This document shows positions 61,955 to 64,000 of a stretch of DNA of 64,000 nucleotides, piece after piece. This stretch comes from Bact-08 sp964533215. Lineage in GTDB: Bacteria > Bacteroidota > Bacteroidia > Bacteroidales > UBA932. The position numbers were made by a program, and so were the translations under genes. How positions within the stretch are numbered: the stretch's first letter is position 1; each line of letters starts with the position of its first letter. The stretch is taken from assembly GCA_964533215.1 (NCBI GenBank), contig CAZHLJ010000007.1, forward strand, positions 62,001 through 126,000. Reading direction: 5' to 3'. Below the pieces are notes generated by a model. That model was not told the DNA's origin. It saw only the letters and a program-made list of their open reading frames with translations, and searched no databases.

Positions 61955-61997
61955 CTCACAAGTAAAACCCCTGTAAACATTGATGTTTTCAATATTA
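61955..61997 (-). repeat. Conserved promoter-upstream repeat, copy 1
   Basis: On the minus strand the segment TAATATTGAAAACATCAATG, then TTTACAGGGG, is shared with 63884-63927. It holds a near-palindrome (AAACATCAATGTTT, one central mismatch) just upstream of the -33 CTTG, so it is a candidate operator for both transcripts. Confidence 0.65.
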
Positions 61998-62048
61998 TTC
62001 ACAAGTGGACGCATCTTGAGTGATCACAAGATCCGTCCCCATGTGAAT
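61997..62048. terminator. Hairpin after FISUMP gene 2
   Basis: Arms 61997-62018 and 62027-62048 match at 19 of 22 positions with an 8-base loop AGTGATCA. The right arm differs from that of the hairpin at 60248 by one base. It lies between the end of gene 2 and the promoter of gene 1 and probably terminates gene 2. Confidence 0.7.
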
Positions 62049-62061
62049 CATGCTAATCGTG

Positions 62062-63636
62062 TTAATTCTTTACGCACCTGACAGAAAGACCCCCACCCCT
62101 ATAGTGTGTGCTCCTTCCAACGGTGCTGGTGTTGGTTGTCATTTTCCGGATAATGGCTTCTGATGTGTTAACAGGCATAGTACCCCACCAGTGACCTTCA
62201 GTAGATAAAATTTGAAAAACCCCATCATACACACGGTAGCCGCCCGGAAGTGCTGTGAAGCCGCTGCTGTTGGTTGCACCAGCATCAGATGTCCAGTGAG
62301 TTGTACCTGCCTCTTTAAGTTTGCCCCCTGCTACAGACTCGCCTCCTAAATAACTAGTTAAGGTTGTCCACTCTGCATCTGAAGGCACGTGCCAGCCAAC
62401 AGGGCAGATATTTTTGCCTCCGTTGCTTGCTACTTTTGTAGATGCATTATTATCTACCGCATACCAGTTGTATAGCTTGCCATAGGTTGTGGAATTTGAA
62501 GATAGATTATTGTAATCGCACCACGCACCGGTGGTTGTGCTAACCCAAGCGGGCTCACCTGTCAGATTTGGTATTGCGGTACCATCATTATATTTGGTGG
62601 TTTTCAGGTTTTCTGCCATCCATACCTGTGTTCCAATGGTTACTGTGTTGTAAACATAACCATCTGCGTCGACTGGCGGCGTAGCAGTAGCATCGGCACT
62701 ATTTACAGAAACCACATATTTCTTGCCGCGTTTAAAGCCTCCCGCAGGGGCTGCTTTGCTAATGTAGGTCCAGACACCGCCAATCTTAAGTCCGACAAGG
62801 CAGTTGCCGGTCTGCGTGCCCGGATTGATAACCATATAAACTTTGGTGTCTGTATTTGTGGCGGTAAGCGTTGCTGCATTTGTCAGCGTCACGACACATT
62901 GTGTCGCTGTCCCAGTCAAGGTGGCATAAGTATAGGCAACATCAGTTGCAGGCGTTTCCTGGGTAATATTGATAGTACCTCCGCTAAAGGAAACAGGAGT
63001 GATTGATCCGACAAGTTTAACAGCTTGCAGCTCACCTGAACCCTGAATCTGAAATTCAAGGACAGAGAAAATATGGTTATATTTTAGATTTACTCCACTT
63101 GTGGCATCGGTATTAGCCGGCGAAGTTACCGTTACCGGTGTGGCAACCATAAAGTCAAGAGCACCTATATGAGCAGTGCTGTTTGCAGACGACTGCGTCT
63201 GAGCTGCCGGAAGAGATATCGGAACAGCCGTTGCTGCGGGAGAACCTGATGAATAAGGATAGTAAGCATAAAATGTGTGAGAAGTGCTGGCAGCACCCCA
63301 ATACATTGTGCCGGTAAAACTTGAACCGGCTCCACTGCTTGCAGCTGTAAATTCTGCATTAACAATTGGAGATCCCCCACCACCTGTAGCCGTGCGTGCC
63401 TCTGAAGAGTAAATCCCTACTTTATCTGTTCCCGCAATCCACGATGTTGCAATTCCGTCGAGTGTGGTTTTTGTAGTTGAGTTTGCGTCTTCTCCGGATA
63501 CTTTTATTAATTGTGAAATATTATCTTTGCCGGGATTATCTGTAACTTTATCTTTATTGCAAGAGAGAGGCAGTAAAAAAAGCGCAGATATAAGAATAAG
63601 ACCAGGTCTACTTGAATAATTTATCATTTTTTTCAT
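62062..63636 (-). CDS. Fimbrillin-like/FISUMP surface lipoprotein 2
   Basis: A 524-residue lipoprotein, a recent duplicate of gene 1: the signal peptide (MINYSSRPGLILISALF, lipobox LSC) is almost identical. Fimbrillin-like N-terminal part (WIAGTDKVGIYSSEARTATGG) then the FISUMP domain (VYNTVTIGTQVWMAENLKTT, GAWCDYNNLSS, CPVGWHVPSDAEW, GLSVRCVKN). The C-terminal loop differs most, around residues 470-510, which could give different binding faces. It lies 21 bases downstream of a 48-codon gene and probably shares its transcript. Confidence 0.85.
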   Translation of the reverse strand: MKKMINYSSRPGLILISALFLLPLSCNKDKVTDNPGKDNISQLIKVSGEDANSTTKTTLDGIATSWIAGTDKVGIYSSEARTATGGGGSPIVNAEFTAASSGAGSSFTGTMYWGAASTSHTFYAYYPYSSGSPAATAVPISLPAAQTQSSANSTAHIGALDFMVATPVTVTSPANTDATSGVNLKYNHIFSVLEFQIQGSGELQAVKLVGSITPVSFSGGTINITQETPATDVAYTYATLTGTATQCVVTLTNAATLTATNTDTKVYMVINPGTQTGNCLVGLKIGGVWTYISKAAPAGGFKRGKKYVVSVNSADATATPPVDADGYVYNTVTIGTQVWMAENLKTTKYNDGTAIPNLTGEPAWVSTTTGAWCDYNNLSSNSTTYGKLYNWYAVDNNASTKVASNGGKNICPVGWHVPSDAEWTTLTSYLGGESVAGGKLKEAGTTHWTSDAGATNSSGFTALPGGYRVYDGVFQILSTEGHWWGTMPVNTSEAIIRKMTTNTSTVGRSTHYRGGGLSVRCVKN

Positions 63637-63657
63637 TCTATCAATTTTTATATAAAA

Positions 63658-63804
63658 TTACCAAGTCTCTTCTCCAAAGTCACTGGCAGAATCGGCAAAG
63701 CCTTTTTCAACTAAAATTTCAACTACTTCTATAATAGGCGGTTCGTAATTTAAATCATATAAACTCCCCACCTCGGTCAAATTGGCTAAGCTTTTTATCT
63801 CCAT
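63658..63804 (-). CDS. 48-residue acidic peptide of unknown function
   Basis: A short frame beginning MEIKSLANLTEV, with the central segment YEPPIIEVVEILVEKGFADS and ending FGEETW. No signal peptide. The pattern Y-E-x-P-x-x-E-V-x-E-x-x-V-E-K-G-F recalls small Bacteroidetes peptides of unknown function, but I cannot name the family. A promoter box at 63860-63867 and the 21-base gap to the FISUMP gene make it the first gene of that transcript. It is too short for ordinary gene calls. Alternatives are a precursor peptide or a leader peptide. Confidence 0.6.
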   Translation of the reverse strand: MEIKSLANLTEVGSLYDLNYEPPIIEVVEILVEKGFADSASDFGEETW

Positions 63805-63859
63805 ATGTAAATTTTGATTATTGAATTATTCTTGAAGAAAATGTATTTTAAACTTTTGC

Positions 63860-63867
63860 CAAATATA
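63860..63867 (-). promoter_or_regulatory. Bacteroidetes -7 promoter box for the peptide-FISUMP 2 transcript
   Basis: TATATTTG on the minus strand, with CTTG about 20 bases upstream, the same arrangement as for FISUMP gene 1. It leaves a leader of about 50 bases. Confidence 0.6.
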
Positions 63868-63883
63868 TAGGTAAAAAAATAAC

Positions 63884-63927
63884 CTTACAAGTGTTAACCC
63901 CTGTAAACATTAATGTTTTCAATATTA
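63884..63927 (-). repeat. Conserved promoter-upstream repeat, copy 2
   Basis: Matches 61955-61997 with few changes, and here the inner AAACATTAATGTTT is a perfect 14-bp palindrome. Same distance to the -33/-7 elements as in copy 1, so probably a shared regulator site. Confidence 0.65.
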
Positions 63928-63937
63928 CTATGCGTTT

Positions 63938-63990
63938 ATTGCCAAAGCACAGCACTGCTTTGCACCTGCCGACTCTTTGATTTAGCAGGG
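63938..63990 (+). pseudogene. Decayed partial copy of the Smr gene
   Basis: ATTGCCAAAGCA, then CTTTGCACCTGC and GACTCT, align with bases 59984-60035 of the intact Smr gene (IAKAYRSFAPADSLTYQ versus IAKAQHCFAPADSLI and a stop). Only about 50 bases match and no start or later part is seen. The copy sits just beyond the FISUMP array's outer repeat, suggesting a duplicated unit. Confidence 0.65.
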
Positions 63991-64000
63991 TCAGGCAAGT

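Overview
The window is a chromosomal segment from an anaerobic member of the Bacteroidetes, most likely order Bacteroidales. The evidence is SusC/SusD pairs with FecR-type anti-sigma and ECF sigma genes, Bacteroidetes promoters (-33 TTTG-like, -7 TAnnTTTG) in front of many genes, lipoproteins with Bacteroidetes-style signal peptides, FISUMP/fimbrillin-type surface proteins, a superoxide reductase, and a bifunctional DAHP synthase/chorismate mutase. Base composition looks fairly even at about 40% GC by eye. No integrase, transposase, phage gene or CRISPR array was seen.

Layout. 1-8768: a minus-strand nutrient-uptake locus reading sigma factor, FecR anti-sigma, SusC, SusD, a metallohydrolase-like lipoprotein, and a large zinc metalloprotease cut by the left edge. 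8840-10769: a fragment of a FISUMP gene, a small DUF3781-like gene, a HAD phosphatase and a nitroreductase. 10733-19378: genes for tungsten or molybdenum. One minus-strand operon holds a lipoprotein, a ModE-like regulator, a WtpA-like oxyanion-binding lipoprotein and a TonB receptor. A second unit has thiF/thiS-like genes divergent from a tungsten-type aldehyde:ferredoxin oxidoreductase, and a DAHP synthase gene sits between the two. The oxidoreductase is followed by a VanX-type dipeptidase and a PHP phosphoesterase. 21288-27620: rpsP-rimM, unknown envelope proteins, and a second ECF sigma/anti-sigma locus next to an Omp85-like protein. 27644-43612: housekeeping genes (AsmA, exonuclease, phosphomannomutase, def, ruvX, superoxide reductase, M23, dxr, rseP, tRNA-Glu, rpsT, radC, upp). 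43615-51412: amidohydrolase, rpoN, a probable glycine-lipid acyltransferase pair, SPOR and LEA-like proteins, miaB and an OsmC protein. 51535-54795: a cobalamin riboswitch controlling a BtuB-like receptor and a BtuG-like beta-propeller lipoprotein. 54873-60235: M16 peptidase, tRNA-Leu, GH35 beta-galactosidase and an Smr protein. 60248-64000: a tandem array of fimbrillin/FISUMP lipoproteins with repeated hairpins, shared palindromic promoters, a 48-residue peptide gene and a decayed Smr copy.

The most notable items are the tungsten/molybdenum gene set, in which an oxyanion-binding lipoprotein is paired with a TonB receptor and no WtpB/WtpC-type inner-membrane genes are nearby; two copies of an undescribed composite palindromic element (51414-51530 and 57688-57788) with shared ends but unrelated inner hairpins; and the FISUMP array with its shared promoter palindrome and small upstream peptide gene. 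Family names rest on motif recognition by eye; no database search was run.
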